64,000 nucleotides of DNA from Haliclona indistincta (GCA_964017065.1 OZ024791.1:8845322-8909321), one strand, 5' to 3'; positions 1 through 11,228 are shown, counted from the stretch's first letter. The notes: generated from the sequence alone by a model not told the origin. A program made the numbers and translations.

Positions 1-808
1 CTGGCAACACCAGATGATCAATGCATGAGTACTGCATGTGGATAAAATTCAGTGTTTGGTACTAATAAGCATCAAAGACTATTAATGTGACAATGAATAC
101 ACTCATAGACTAGGGTTAGTGTTATTCACTGACTAAGAGCTAAGTATGTGACAAGTGAATTAACAGTTTATGTAAAATGATACCAAGCATGACAAGGTGA
201 GAGAGTCAGCATTAAGGCTGTGTTTGCCATAGTTACATTATAAGGAGAGCCACACCTAACAAGGCTATCGGCCATAACAGGACATGACTAGTTGTGTACT
301 GATAACACACAGCTGCATAACACACTCACCTTCCCGCTGGCGGGTAGTTGTGGCGGGACCGGTTCTGTGACCCTGAACAGGTAAACACAGCGATCACAAC
401 ACAGCCTATCTACAAGCTATGATCATAATAATACTATCCCTACCATGTGCTCAGCATGGCGCGCGACAGCAACGGTACAGTGATCGCTCTGGGGTATGCT
501 ACCTATTATACAACTCAGGATAGACTCACCTAATAACAACACGCGAGACAGCAGAGGGAAGTAGTGCTCGTTATATCACGTCCTTCCTCTTCAGGTTCGA
601 TCCGTTATGCATGCAGAGGACGACCCGAGGACAATTAAACAAGCCCCGCCCATCCTTGTACAAGCCCCGCCTCTATTCATTAGCGCAGCTCGCCAGTGCC
701 CACTAGTACTAATAATCAGCGCGCATTTTAATTTTCGCGCGTGCAAATCGCTCGCTAGTCGCTACTACTAACAGCTACCCAGTCAGAGATTAGTGGTGTG
801 ACGACAAC
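1..808. other. 5' flank of tetraspan gene 1; possible first exons of a minus-strand gene leaving the window
   Basis: I recognise no complete gene here. On the minus strand a 43-nt stretch (330-372) has a good acceptor (TTCAG) and donor (GTGAGT). A second donor (GTGAGT) closes a possible 5' UTR exon at about 530-600. Together these fit the start of a gene running out of the left edge, divergent from the tetraspan gene at 809, but no start codon could be fixed and no protein was recognised. Positions 1-300 show nothing I can interpret. Confidence 0.25.
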
Positions 809-1621
809 ATGGTACTGGACGGACCAGCAAGAAAGGTGTAGTTACTGTACAGTTGGTGTGATTATAGTCGCTTCACTATGTAGATATCTCTAATATTGAC
901 CGTTTTCTCCATTCTGGGATGGATCACATTCGATGTTGGATTCGGACTGCGGATTCACAAGTAATGCTCTTAGTAGCTGTATGCTAGTGTTGTTAATATC
1001 TTCCTCCATTAGCTTCAACAGTAGTGAAGCTGATGTCGATCCTACACATCAAGACTTCTTCCCTTACTGGGCCTTCATGGTGACAGCCCTACTGCTCTAT
1101 ATTGTGAACTTTATTCATCTCTTCATGAATCATGGAGTGACACAGTGCTTTGTATCCTCCTCAACCGGTTCATTATGTGTATTAGAGCCTATGAAATAGT
1201 TAGAGTTGATATTTTCTGCCTAGTAACAGTACTTGCGGTTACCACGTGATGGTGTATCTCTCTAGTGCATTTTTGTTCACAGAATGTTAACACTGTTGCA
1301 CCTTGACATATCACTAATTCACTAGACCATCATTTTGATGGTGCCATACTTCATTGGAGCTGGCGGGGTGCTCTATATGAATGGTTTATTTGCAGCCACT
1401 GCAGTAGAGATGCTCTCTGACCGATATAGTGACTCCATTGTTAGTGACTTCTACTGGATTGCAGTAGAGTTTGCTGGCTGCCTCGTGTCTGTGCTGTTTT
1501 ATGTGAGTACCGCATGCTAGTGTCAATAATGACTGTTGATATCATCTCTGTACAGTGGCTGTCTCTGATGCTATGGCCTTGCTTTCAAAAGAACAAGTAT
1601 CGCGGATACTATGAATACTGA
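809..1621 (+). CDS. Four-span membrane protein 1, family not recognised
   Basis: Five exons (809-835, 884-960, 1013-1151, 1326-1502, 1556-1621) join in frame to about 161 residues. The short first exon encodes MVLDGPARK. Exon 2 opens a hydrophobic segment (ILGWITFDVGFG), and further hydrophobic segments follow in exons 3, 4 and 5, giving probably four membrane spans. The C-terminus is short and basic/aromatic. The exon pattern (27, 77, 139, 177 and 66 nt) nearly matches the paralog at 2131-3008 (24, 77, 136, 168, 66), with shared motifs GWITF.VGFG and PVEFAG/AVEFAG. The topology resembles MARVEL or claudin-like tetraspans, but I see no diagnostic motif, so function is unassigned. All introns are short with GT-AG borders. 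Confidence 0.7.
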
Positions 1622-2130
1622 CTCAGTTATATTCAGTGATTGTCATTCATCAATATTTCAACATTCATCAATATTTGTCCTCAGCTATTGAGCCTGCAGT
1701 GTGTCATAATGTATTTATTCATTCATGTGTGAGATATTCTTTGTTATGTACTGTACACGCCTACATAACAATTTCAACTAGTCAAAATAGCAGCAACAGC
1801 AGCAGATTTGTAGTGGATCAGTTCATTTGTCGCGGCCATATTCCTTGAACCAATCCAGGGCAGTAATTACAATGCGAGTTCTCCACGGCTGTGCAAGGAA
1901 GGTAAGATGCACTTGCTGAGTAGAATGGCACGTACGAACTTGACGAAAGCTCCTAGCGACGCGACAGCGGTTTTGTTAACGCAATCGATACGCGTGTGTG
2001 TCCTCAATGATGAGAATCACTGTAACCCGAGGCCTATCAAGGGACTATGAATACTCCCTCTTAGCTCGTGCTGCTGGGCGAGGCAGTAGTGTTAGTATAC
2101 TTTTAAACGCGGCTACAGCTAACAGTGAAG
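1622..2130. other. Spacer between the tetraspan paralogs, with an extra first-exon copy
   Basis: No full gene lies here. At 1872-1901 a 30-nt open stretch begins with ATG, encodes MRVLHGCARK and is followed by a strong donor (GTAAGA). It closely resembles the first exons of the flanking paralogs (MVLDGPARK and MLDGLARQ) and ends in the same phase. It could be an alternative first exon for the downstream gene or the relic of a third copy. The rest shows only short repeats such as CATTCATCAATATTT near 1650. Confidence 0.45.
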
Positions 2131-3008
2131 ATGCTTGACGGTCTTGCTAGACAGGCTAGTTACCAGCCCCACCCAGTGTTGCCAGCTTGATTAACAAGCT
2201 GCTGTTCGTTTTGCAGGTATCTCTTCCGTTCGTTCTGCTCTCTGTAGCGGGATGGATCACATTTGCTGTTGGATTTGGTATGAGGAATTTCAAGTGAGTA
2301 GACGCATTGGAACATGGTAGTGCTGCATGAGCATGTTATTATGACTATGTGACACACTCTATTAATAACTATGTATGCTATGCTATGCTCTATTAATTAA
2401 TATTAATCATCTCACATAGTGTACAAGATCTCACTGGACTGCCAGCTCTTGATCTGATCTACTTCCCTCAATGGTGCTTCGGAGTGGCAGCTCTACTCCT
2501 CTATGCTGTCACTATTACTCACCTATTCTGTGGCAATCCTATCACAGTGTTCCTTGTATCCTCATCATCATCATCATCTTCTTCATCTTCTCCCTGTGCA
2601 TGTTCAGTGTTTTCTAGTTTATATTTCCTGAGCCCAATCTATTGTTGCTGTTATAGATCATGACTCTGCAAGCTTTCTTCTTTGCTACTGGAGGGTCAGT
2701 GCTTCACAGTAATGGAGAGGAGATCAGAATGAACTGGAACAATGGGACACAGCTAGACCTCCATGCTAACAGAGTGTTTGTACCAGTAGAGTTTGCTGGT
2801 GTGGGTGTTGCCATGTTGCTCTTTGTGAGTGCACTATGTGTTGACTATTGATGGTGTCAATGTTTGCAGTCATACTAGACTCATTTGATATAGCTATTCA
2901 GTCATTGTCTCCAGTAATGATCAGTCCCTTCTCTTCCTTTAGTGGATCTCATTGCTGTTCTGGCCTTGTTTCAAGAGAAAGAAGGATGACGATGATGATG
3001 ATGAGTAA
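2131..3008 (+). CDS. Four-span membrane protein 2, tandem paralog of gene 1
   Basis: Five exons (2131-2154, 2217-2293, 2420-2555, 2657-2824, 2943-3008) give about 156 residues. Exon phases and lengths match the upstream paralog, so this is a tandem duplicate. The protein starts MLDGLARQ, has about four hydrophobic segments, and ends in a basic then acidic tail (KRKKDDDDDDE). The first intron would start with GC rather than GT (CAG|GCTAGT), a rare but known donor class. The alternative first exon at 1872-1901 has a canonical donor and could replace it. Function is unknown; a plasma- or endomembrane tetraspan is inferred from hydrophobicity alone. Confidence 0.65.
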
Positions 3009-3224
3009 TAATTCTGTCGGGGCTGACCCACTCACTCACCAAATAATTATAGTAAAAACTACAGTATTATTCCATGTGATGTCATAGACAGTTGCAGTTC
3101 ATTATTTAACAACTTTTATCTCTTGTACACTCACTGCCTAGTGATTTATTTATGCCATCTCTGCAATGCATTACGTAACTCGTAAATTAACGTATAACGG
3201 TTATGTCCTAGCCACACCCACAAC

Positions 3225-6200
3225 ATGGAATCCATCATCACTAAATGCAGGCAATGCCTCGCCTGCTACAAGTCGCTAGCAGAGGGTAATGCAACTGGAA
3301 AGCTGCTGTGCAGCTAGCTATCATAATCTGTTTGATCCGTGTAGCTCCGGACACGCGCCGTTTCAAGCTGAACTGGATTGTACTCATCGTTACAAACTTC
3401 CTAGCTGGCCTAGGTGACTTCCTGACAGCCTCATCTCTTCATCAGTTCATTACTGAACCAGCTGATGTGAGTGACCCTCTGTATTATTGGTGCTGCTGCT
3501 ATATTAATGCAGCTATCAGTACGACCAGGGTTGGGACTCACTGAGGTGTGGTATAGTGTTATAGTTGGTATACTGAGCCTAGGTCAGCTAGCAGGTGCTA
3601 TCATGGTAGGCATATGTAGTGGACACACCCACACACCACGTGCGGTAGTCTAATAGTACATCTGCTAGTATTTAAGTCCTGCCGTACAAGCGCAGGCTCA
3701 GTCGTCTCGGAGTAACATCTTACCACCACGAGAGTCAGGCCACACCACGTGGAGGCGACTCACCGTCCTCTACATTGGTGACCCCCGACGTCAACGAACA
3801 CGCAACCCTCAGTCAGTTCAGGCACAGGACACATGCTCTTCGCCACGGTAACAACTGACTGAGTTTCTCAAACAGTGTACCCCCGATGGTCACTAGCGAC
3901 TCACTGCTAGCACTGACCACCTCGGCACGCGGTAACACTTTTTCGGTGACCCCAGACGTTCAGCATCATACAGAGCACATCTCTGTCATTGCCGGCGCTC
4001 TCAACCCCTGACAACTCCACTGTGCGTGTTAACAGTCCACGGAACTATCTCCCGGACTCTCTCCACAGTGACAGCAGTTCACATCCCTGACTCTCAACAT
4101 CAACTCTGACGTTCCGACTGAAGACGCTCGCGAAAAGAGCAGAAACGACTCATCTTCTGTCTCCACCAACCATCATTCAACAGCAACATCGATCATCATC
4201 ATCTACATCATCCGTCTCGGACGTACACCTACACGCCAGCAACAACGACGACCTAGCCAGCCAAGTGCAACGCCTGCAGTCAGAGGTCAACAGCCTGCGG
4301 CCATTGTTGAAAGAGTCTAACAGACATCAAAACAGAGGTCGATTCCGCCGCCCCGCCCGAGACAGAACTCCCAGCCCACACCGAAACTCCCAAGTGTGCT
4401 ACTATCACAACCGTTTTGGTGCTATAATGCCCGCAAGTGCACACCTCCCTGGGACTGGACTTCCCCTAATACAGTACTAACGCTTCACAACTTCATCATC
4501 ATCATCAACAGCAACATCATCATCAACAGCAACATCATCAACAGCAACAAACTACCCTGCCCACCCGTGCAGAAGTCTACACGCAACACCGTTCACTGCT
4601 CACTCGCGCAGAAGACCGGCACAGCAACTATCTACCCTCCCTGCCCACCCTCGCAGAAGTCTACAACTCCACTCACTCGCGTAAAAGACTATGCACAGCA
4701 ACAATCTACTCTCATTCCATCGCTATCACTGGAGGGGGAGTACTGTAGTGGACACACCCACACACCACGTGCGGTAGTCTAATAGTACATCTGCTAGTAT
4801 TTAAGTCCTGCCGTACAAGCGCAGGCTCAGTCGTCTCGGAGTAACATCTTACCACCACGAGAGTCAGGCCACACCACGTGGAGGCGACTCACCGTCCTCT
4901 ACACATACTCTCTCGCTACATGCTCATCAAGTATCTGGTGTTGATTGCTTTGGGGCTTACTACCATTGGTGGAGTATTGTATGGTATTGGTCGGTATGGA
5001 TGGATGGTTCTGATTGGTCAGTTATACACGACCTATCAAATGCAGCTAACAGTGGCATTATGTATTTACAGGACGGTTTCTAATAGGGCTGTATCAGGGA
5101 GCTCACATGACATCATATCGTACTTATATCGGAGAGACGAGTGAAACATATATCAATCAACTACCGAAAGAGAAACAGGCAAAATCCACTGTCAAATACA
5201 CGATGATTACTGTAACATTTGGGATAGGTACTCTTGGAGTAGCCACAGGACCAGGTGACTCAAATCACTCATGCATTCATTGTCTCTCTCTAGTTCTGTC
5301 AGCAGTGCTGGCTCAGTTCTCATCAGTGGATCAGTACAGATGGCCGGGATGGTTCACAGCTGGTCTAGCTGCACTGATGATGGTATGTGTCATTTGTTTG
5401 ATGCACGAGAAGAGGACAGATCTCAAACGAACATCACCAGGGAAACGAGAATGCAAGCCAAGGGTACCTCAGTTACCAGTTTCATTAATCGTATCCTCCT
5501 ACTGATCACTGTACTCACACTACTGATCACTGTAGTCACACTACTGATCACCGTACTCACACTACTGATCTCCGTACTCACACTACTGATCACCGTACTC
5601 ACACTACTGATCACCGTACTCACACTACTGATCACCGTACTCACACTACTGATCACTGTAGTTACACTACTGATCACTGTACTCATATACTCACACTACT
5701 GATCACTGTACTCACACTACTGATCACTGTACTCACACTACTGATCACCGTAGTTACACTACTGATCACTGTAGTCACACTACTGATCACTGTACTCATA
5801 CTACTGATCACTGTACTCACACTACTGATCACTGTACTCACACTACTGATCACTGTACTCACACTACTGATCACTGTAGTCACACTACTGATCACTGTAC
5901 TCACACTACTGATCACTGTAGTCACACTACTGATCACTGTAGTCACACTACTGATCACTGTAGTCACACTACTGATCACTGTAGTCACACTACTGATCAC
6001 TGTAGTCACACTACTGATCACCGTACTCACACTACTGATCACCGTAGTTACACTACTATTCACTGTACTCACAACTACTGATCACCGTACTCACACTACT
6101 GATCACCGCCGTAGTTACACTACTGATCACTGTACTCACATGATGTGTTATCTTAACTCGCTAGTACAGGCTCTACTGTGGTTCATTACAGCAGGTTTGA

Positions 6201-7681
6201 TGCCTATATGGTCATTGACTGTACTTGAGACACTCGAGAACCCAATACTATCAGGCAGCTTTGGTCTTGGAATCAAGTATACATCCTACATGTTCATATT
6301 CACTATCGTGTGTGATAGTGTGGGTCTGGCTATAGTGTATGTTACATCATGTGATAGTGTATGTTACATCATGTGATAGTGTATGTTACATCATGTGATA
6401 GTGTGGGTCTGGCTATAGTGTATGTTACATCATGTGATATTATCACCAGATCATTATATCACACAGCCTGATCCTCGGCAAGCTACATGTTGACAATCGT
6501 CTAATATACCTGCTAGGAGCGGTAATACTCATCGCTGGATTATTGATACTGGGTGACTGGCAGTCTATAGGAGGAGATCCCTGTAATCAGTTCAATAATA
6601 ATCTCACTGTACCAGCTAACAATGTGACAGTGATACCAATCAACAATGAGGCAGGAACCATGACTCTAGCAGTGACTGACTGCAGCATGACCTGTAATAC
6701 CACGCTGTGTGCTGAGGTGGCTAGAATCAGTGAGGGCTGTACTGTGGGCCCAGATGATGCTGTGTGTATGCTGGATGATGATGAGGAGCTTGTGTGCCTG
6801 TGGATGAAGGAGGAGATGTTCCTCACACTACAGTGGGAGGTCGAGTCCAGTGGAGCTGCTAGTGATCACATGACATGCAGTAATGAAGAGGTTCATGTAT
6901 TCAGAATAATCAGTAACAGCACTTTATCATGTGAGAAGAGCTCGTGTGACTACAGCAACAATACCAGTGAGTGTGTGTGTCAGGCGTACAGCAATGTACC
7001 GGGATACAGCTGCTTCTGGAACCAGGTGTCCAGAGTGACTGGAGAGCGCTGTGATACCTGCCTACCGACCTGCCTCAGCAAGACAACCTCACTATACTTT
7101 GCTCAGTTCATTGTTACTTTGATATTATTAACTCCTGCATATCCCATTGGTCGATTATCTCTCACGTTCCTCATGTCAGACTGTGCTAGTGGTCAGTCAC
7201 AGGTATGTCACCCATCGTGTAACCATGCTCCGCTATCATGTGTGCCACAGGGAATGATAATGGCTTCTTTTGTAGCTGTGGGTGCTTTAGGCAGAGCAAC
7301 AGGACCACTATGGGGTAGGCAGGTATACAGTAGTCACTATTCACTGTGTTATTGTTCCTGTCTAGCTAACCCAACCTACCTAGCTGTAGGCAGGAGAACA
7401 TGGTTATTAATGGTGATACTAGTCACTATGCAGCTGATGGTACTGGCATGGTTTATACTGCTCTGCAAGCAACTCAAGCACAAGGTTACTAGACGCAGTG
7501 ATCCTACATCACTCACTATTATATTCAACAGGTTGGTGATTCAACTTCTCAGAAGGAAGGGGCTGTAGAATTCAAGGTAGATGAAGATGCTGTACAACTG
7601 CTCAGCTATGAACAGCCAGCTCATGACGAGGATGACAACAGCAGCACCTCTGATGATAATGAAAATGATAAAATTTTATAA
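3225..7681 (+). CDS. MFSD8: MFSD8/CLN7-like MFS transporter 1, interrupted by an LTR element
   Basis: Ten exons: 3225-3285, 3345-3466, 3513-3614 continuing at 4908-5016, 5072-5254, 5294-5463, 6170-6309, 6467-7202, 7251-7314, 7366-7484 and 7532-7681. Ignoring the insertion, frame and phase hold throughout and give about 651 residues. Family features are the MFS half with PGLGLTEVWYS and GVLYGIGRYGW, the YIGETSETYI loop after TM4, an ETLENPILSGSFGLGIKY segment, and the late LYFAQF...PIGRL...GRATGPLWG block that parallels the end of MFSD8. A Cys-rich luminal loop lies in exon 7. MFSD8/CLN7 is a lysosomal membrane protein of the major facilitator superfamily. As it stands, translation enters the LTR and stops at about 3652, so this allele should not make a full protein. 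An OATP is the main alternative and fits less well. Confidence 0.75.
3615..3774 (+). repeat. 5' LTR
   Basis: A 160-bp terminal repeat bounded by TG...CA, identical to the copy at 4744-4903. It contains a TATTTAAG stretch (about 3668) that could serve as a TATA-like promoter box. Confidence 0.9.
4744..4903 (+). repeat. 3' LTR
   Basis: A 160-bp terminal repeat identical to the 5' LTR. It is preceded by a polypurine tract and followed by the CATA target duplication, after which the host exon resumes in frame at 4908. Confidence 0.9.
5499..6138. repeat. 21-bp minisatellite in intron 5 of MFSD8-like 1
   Basis: About 30 copies of a 21-bp unit containing CTACTGATCACTGTACTCAC fill most of the intron from 5464 to 6169. 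Variants alternate GTACTC with GTAGTC or GTAGTT. Each unit holds the palindrome TGATCA. Long open frames on both strands here are repeat artefacts. Confidence 0.95.
6310..6445. repeat. Short tandem repeat at the start of intron 6 of MFSD8-like 1
   Basis: Three to four imperfect copies built on GTGATAGTGTATGTTACATC start directly at the donor site after exon 6. Several internal GT steps resemble the donor, so the true exon end (6309, phase 2) rests on agreement with the paralog. Confidence 0.75.
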
Positions 7682-7698
7682 CACTTTATCATAATTTA

Positions 7699-10600
7699 TT
7701 AGAGAGTTGTGTCATTTTGATCAATATTTGAATCTGATGAGCTGTTATCTGATTGGTCAGTTCGTGTCTCCTCAGTGAAGCTCAATAGCTCCACTCTATC
7801 TTCTTCATTGTCCTCAGAATTAGAGTGGTCCTGTACCAGCCATTACAGTGATCATCTGGCAGGTAGTAACCTTACCTTGCTAGGAGCCATCTTACGATAG
7901 AGCAGTATAAACCCAGTCACTACCACTAGCTGCATTACAGCCAGTATCAGCATCAGTAGCCATGTCCTCCTGTTAGCCAGCAGGTATACCTGGTTGCCTA
8001 TATGGTACATACCACCAGTAGCTGCATCATTCTAGTATCTTACCCCAGAGAGGGCCTGTTATCCTGGCTACTGATCCAGTGGCTACTAACATACTCATCA
8101 CAAGACCCTGTATTAACATAATGAGATAATGATATTCATAGCTTGACGCTAACCTGAGGAGCTCGACCAATGATATCTGATAATATTAGTGTGATGGTCA
8201 ATCGACCGAAGGGAAACCCAGGAGTGAAGAGGAGTAAGCCAATGATAAGCTGAGCAAGGTGGAGTGAGTGATTCTCACTAAGACAGACTGGCGGACAACG
8301 CTCACAGCGTTCTCCAGTCACTCTGGACACCTGGTTCCAGAAGCAGCTGTATCCCGGTACAGTGCTGTATGCCTGACACACACACTCGCTGTGGTTACTG
8401 GACTCCAGTGAGTCACATGAGCTTAGGTCGACGGCAGGACAGATGGTTGAGTTATCACAGATCTCACATAGAGAGATAGGTAATGATGGCTGGTCAATAA
8501 TGAACACAACACCAGCTGACAATAGGCCAGTGACACACTCAGTGCAGCTGTGGGGGTCCACTGATGGGTCAATATCTCTAGGCCCTTCATATACTAGATG
8601 GTGTTCTGACCAGAGGCAGTGTAGTCTCTCATCATCAGCTAGTGACACACACACCATGTCACTGTCACCAACCATTAGCTCAGTGGCTAGTTCCTCTAGT
8701 AGCTGACATTGCTGACTAGTACACATACTCTGACAAGATACAAACTGATCAGAGGAGAGCGAGTGAGGTTGCCTGGAGCAGTGACATGATCCATTATTAA
8801 ACACCAGTAGGCTAGACGAGATGATGTCATCATTCAGCAGTGATGTGTTACTGAACTGATTACAGGGGTCACCTCCCAGTACCTGCCAGTCACCCAGTAT
8901 GCTGGCTCCTGCTATACTCAACACGGCTCCCATCATGGCGATCAATCTGTTATCAACATGACAGCGCTGCATACCATACCTGAACACAGAAGGGGAGGAG
9001 TAAGGGGAGGAGTAACAGCCACTGGAGGGAGGACACCAGTACAGCTACTGGAGGGAGGACACCAGTACAGTAACACACAGCTACTGGAGGGAGGACACCA
9101 GTACAGTAACACACAGCTACTGGAGGGAGGACACCAGTACAGTAACACACAGCTACTGGAGGGAGGACACCAGTACAGTAACACACAGCTACTGGAGGGA
9201 GGACACCAGTACAGTAACACACAGCTACTGGAGGGAGGACACCAGTACAGTAACACACAGCTACTGGAGGGAGGACACCAGTACAGTAACACACAGCTAC
9301 TGGAGGGAGGACACCAGTACAGTAACACACAGCTACTGGAGGGAGGACACCAGTACAGTAACACACAGCTACTGGAGGGAGGACACCAGTACAGTAACAC
9401 ACAGCTACTGGAGGGAGGACACCAGTACAGTAACACACAGCTACTGGAGGGAGGACACCAGTACAGTAACACACAGCTACTGGAGGGAGGACTAACTTAC
9501 ACCAGTACAGTGCCTATTGAATACATCACTAAAGATCCTGAGATGATGTAGGCCGAGTACTTGATGCCTAGTCCAAAGTTGTCCGATAGTATTGGATTCT
9601 CTTCAGTCTCAAGAATAGCAAAAAATGTGTTAGTGACACCGAAACTGAACAACAAGAATATAAATATCTAACAATTGAATCAAGGAATTTGATAATGGAC
9701 AGCTAGCAAAGAAGAGGGCAGTAAGGATACACCACTGTGCGAGCAGATAGGTCTAGAGCCACCACAGCCATACCTGCCAGTGCTGCTCAATGATGCTGCT
9801 TTGGGTAAGTCACTTTTACTGTCACGAAATCTCACTATAACAATAATGAAGAGCAGCCCACTGTAAATACTGATATACCATCCAGACCAGCGGAACTGAT
9901 CCAGTCCAGGAATTTGATAAGCAATGGCAGACAGTCCTGCATAGAGCTGGGATGAGTGAGGTATTATAGTGAGTGATTACCGGATGAAAGAGCCATACTG
10001 GTATTCCCTATAACAAACGCAATGAAGAACCCAGTGTATTTGATGGTAGACTTGGCTTGTTCATTCTCTGGCAGCATTGATATCACAGTCTCACTTGTCT
10101 CACCAAGATATGATCGAAGAATAACATTGAGACTACCTTGAAACAAGCCCACTAGGAACCTGGCTAATGGAGGATGAGCACTCCTAGCCTGCTAGCTAGC
10201 TAGCTCACCTACTAGTAGCATCCAGCCATACCTGCCCACACCATACATGATCCCCCCAACACAGCAGAGGAACAGTGACACTAGTATCAGATGCTTGGTA
10301 TAGATCCGATGGGTCAGTAATCCACACACGATGGCTCCTAATAGCTCTCCTATGCTACTAATACTAATAATCCATGAATACCATAGCTCACTTAGTCCAA
10401 GACCAGGCTGTATCTGCAGCACATCATGCATGATGAGGCAGCTACTACTGATGCAACTCACAGTGGGGTCTGATGGATTAGCACTGCTTGTAACAAACTG
10501 ATGCAATGAGGGAATCAGGATGAAGTAGCACCCTCCAGCAAGAGATATTACCATGTAGAACACGGCCCAGTTCCATCTGTACCGCCTTATTTCAGCATCT

Positions 10601-10726
10601 GCAGGCAATCAATCATTATTCCTCCTGTGAGCACGCAAGCCCAGTGCTTGTTGTCCACACGAGAGACTCACCAACAGCCAGGTATTTGCGGATAGCCAAA
10701 CGTAAAGGCTTGAGGCAGGCATCCAT
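7699..10726 (-). CDS. MFSD8: MFSD8/CLN7-like MFS transporter 2
   Basis: Ten exons on the minus strand: 10672-10726, 10462-10598, 10209-10413, 9981-10163, 9731-9936, 9501-9667, 8154-8979, 8044-8107, 7876-7997 and 7699-7830. They total 2097 nt, 698 residues. Intron positions and phases match the convergent paralog, including a 64-nt exon. Diagnostic blocks are GGIMYGVGRYGW, YLGETSETVI, EENPILSDNFGLGIKYS, and HLAQ...FPFGRLTIT...ARITGPLWG, equivalent to the C-terminal half of MFSD8. The large exon holds a Cys-rich, N-glycosylation-rich luminal loop. The stop lies 17 bp from the stop of copy 1, so the 3' UTRs must overlap. This copy has no visible lesion and is likely the working one if the LTR allele is fixed. 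The exon 5/6 boundary was chosen for phase and is less certain. Confidence 0.78.
9043..9490. repeat. 36-bp minisatellite in intron 6 of MFSD8-like 2
   Basis: About 12 nearly perfect copies of a 36-bp unit containing GGAGGACACCAGTACAG lie directly downstream (in gene sense) of exon 6. The unit repeats the exon end (ACTGTACTGGT) followed by intron sequence but lacks the donor bases GTAAGTTA present at the true junction (9491-9501). Confidence 0.95.
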
Positions 10727-10741
10727 GATACACGCCTATTA

Positions 10742-10974
10742 TACAGCTGATTGCAGCAAACTTGACAACAGACTACAAGGACTGTTAATTTGTGGTCAAC
10801 ACCACACCTCTCCCTATACTAGCATGTACGTACAGCCTATGGTACAGTGTGGTGTTGACCACGCCTCTCCCTATACTAGCATGTGCAGTGTGGTGTTGAC
10901 CACAAATATGTGTCCTTGGCCCCTTGTAGTCTGTTTGTCAAAACTGAGAGTCAAGTTTGCTGCTATCAGCTGTA
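10742..10974. repeat. Long imperfect inverted repeat upstream of MFSD8-like 2
   Basis: The arms include a perfect 19-bp pair, TTTGTGGTCAACACCACAC at 10789-10807 and its complement at 10888-10906. Outer matches extend both arms to about 10742 and 10974, with small indels. The centre holds a partial tandem copy (CCTCTCCCTATACTAGCATGT twice). It looks like a foldback/MITE-type element and lies immediately 5' of the start codon at 10726. No target duplication could be fixed. Confidence 0.7.
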
Positions 10975-11228
10975 GGATGGAGCTAATCCTTACACGTGGC
11001 GCGAAAGGTTACCTCGAATGGAATGTGATCAAAATTAATTACTATTGTTGTTTACAAAACCAAATAATTATAGTCAAAATCACAACAAAGTGATCAACAC
11101 AGGAGAGCAATTTGCACGAGTTGTTGGTTCCCTATGAGAGGTACAGAGCACAGCTATATGCTGGAGTGAGTGCTGATGAAAAATGGATCATGGGTTAATA
11201 AATATACACTACAGTACAGTGAAGTTAT
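10975..11228. other. Intergenic stretch, nothing recognised
   Basis: Between the inverted repeat and the sulfotransferase stop codon. AT-rich in part. No open frame with homology, no RNA gene and no repeat that I can support. Confidence 0.5.

Larger units (their letters stand above)
3615..4903 (+). mobile_element. Short non-autonomous Ty3/Gypsy-like LTR element
   Basis: Two identical 160-bp direct repeats (3615-3774 and 4744-4903) begin TGTAGTGG and end CTCTACA, and are flanked by a 4-bp duplication CATA (3611-3614 and 4904-4907). Just inside the 5' LTR is TTGGTGACCCC, resembling the primer-binding sites of many invertebrate Gypsy elements. A purine-rich tract (GGAGGGGGAG, about 4732) precedes the 3' LTR. 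The roughly 970-bp interior has only a degraded gag-like remnant near 4390-4460, with frameshifts; no protease, reverse transcriptase or integrase is visible. The element would need another element's enzymes to move. Identical LTRs suggest recent insertion. It sits in the sense orientation inside exon 3 of the MFSD8-like gene. Confidence 0.9.

Noticed and set aside
5420..6075. Open frames on both strands (Leu/Thr/Val or Ser/Thr/Val-rich peptides)
   Set aside because: They are translations of the 21-bp repeat in an intron; flanking exons define the real frame.
8942..9551. Three overlapping repetitive open frames
   Set aside because: They are artefacts of the 36-bp intronic array; exons 6 and 7 of the MFSD8-like gene flank it.
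3225..10726. Assignment of the two MFS genes to the OATP/SLCO family
   Set aside because: The ordered C-terminal blocks (HLAQ..., FPFGRL, ARITGPLWG) and the NPILSDNFGL segment match MFSD8/CLN7 better, and the luminal loop lacks a clear Kazal-type pattern.
10644..11093. Plus-strand 149-residue open frame
   Set aside because: It crosses an inverted repeat and the antisense of an MFSD8-like exon, and shows no protein family features.
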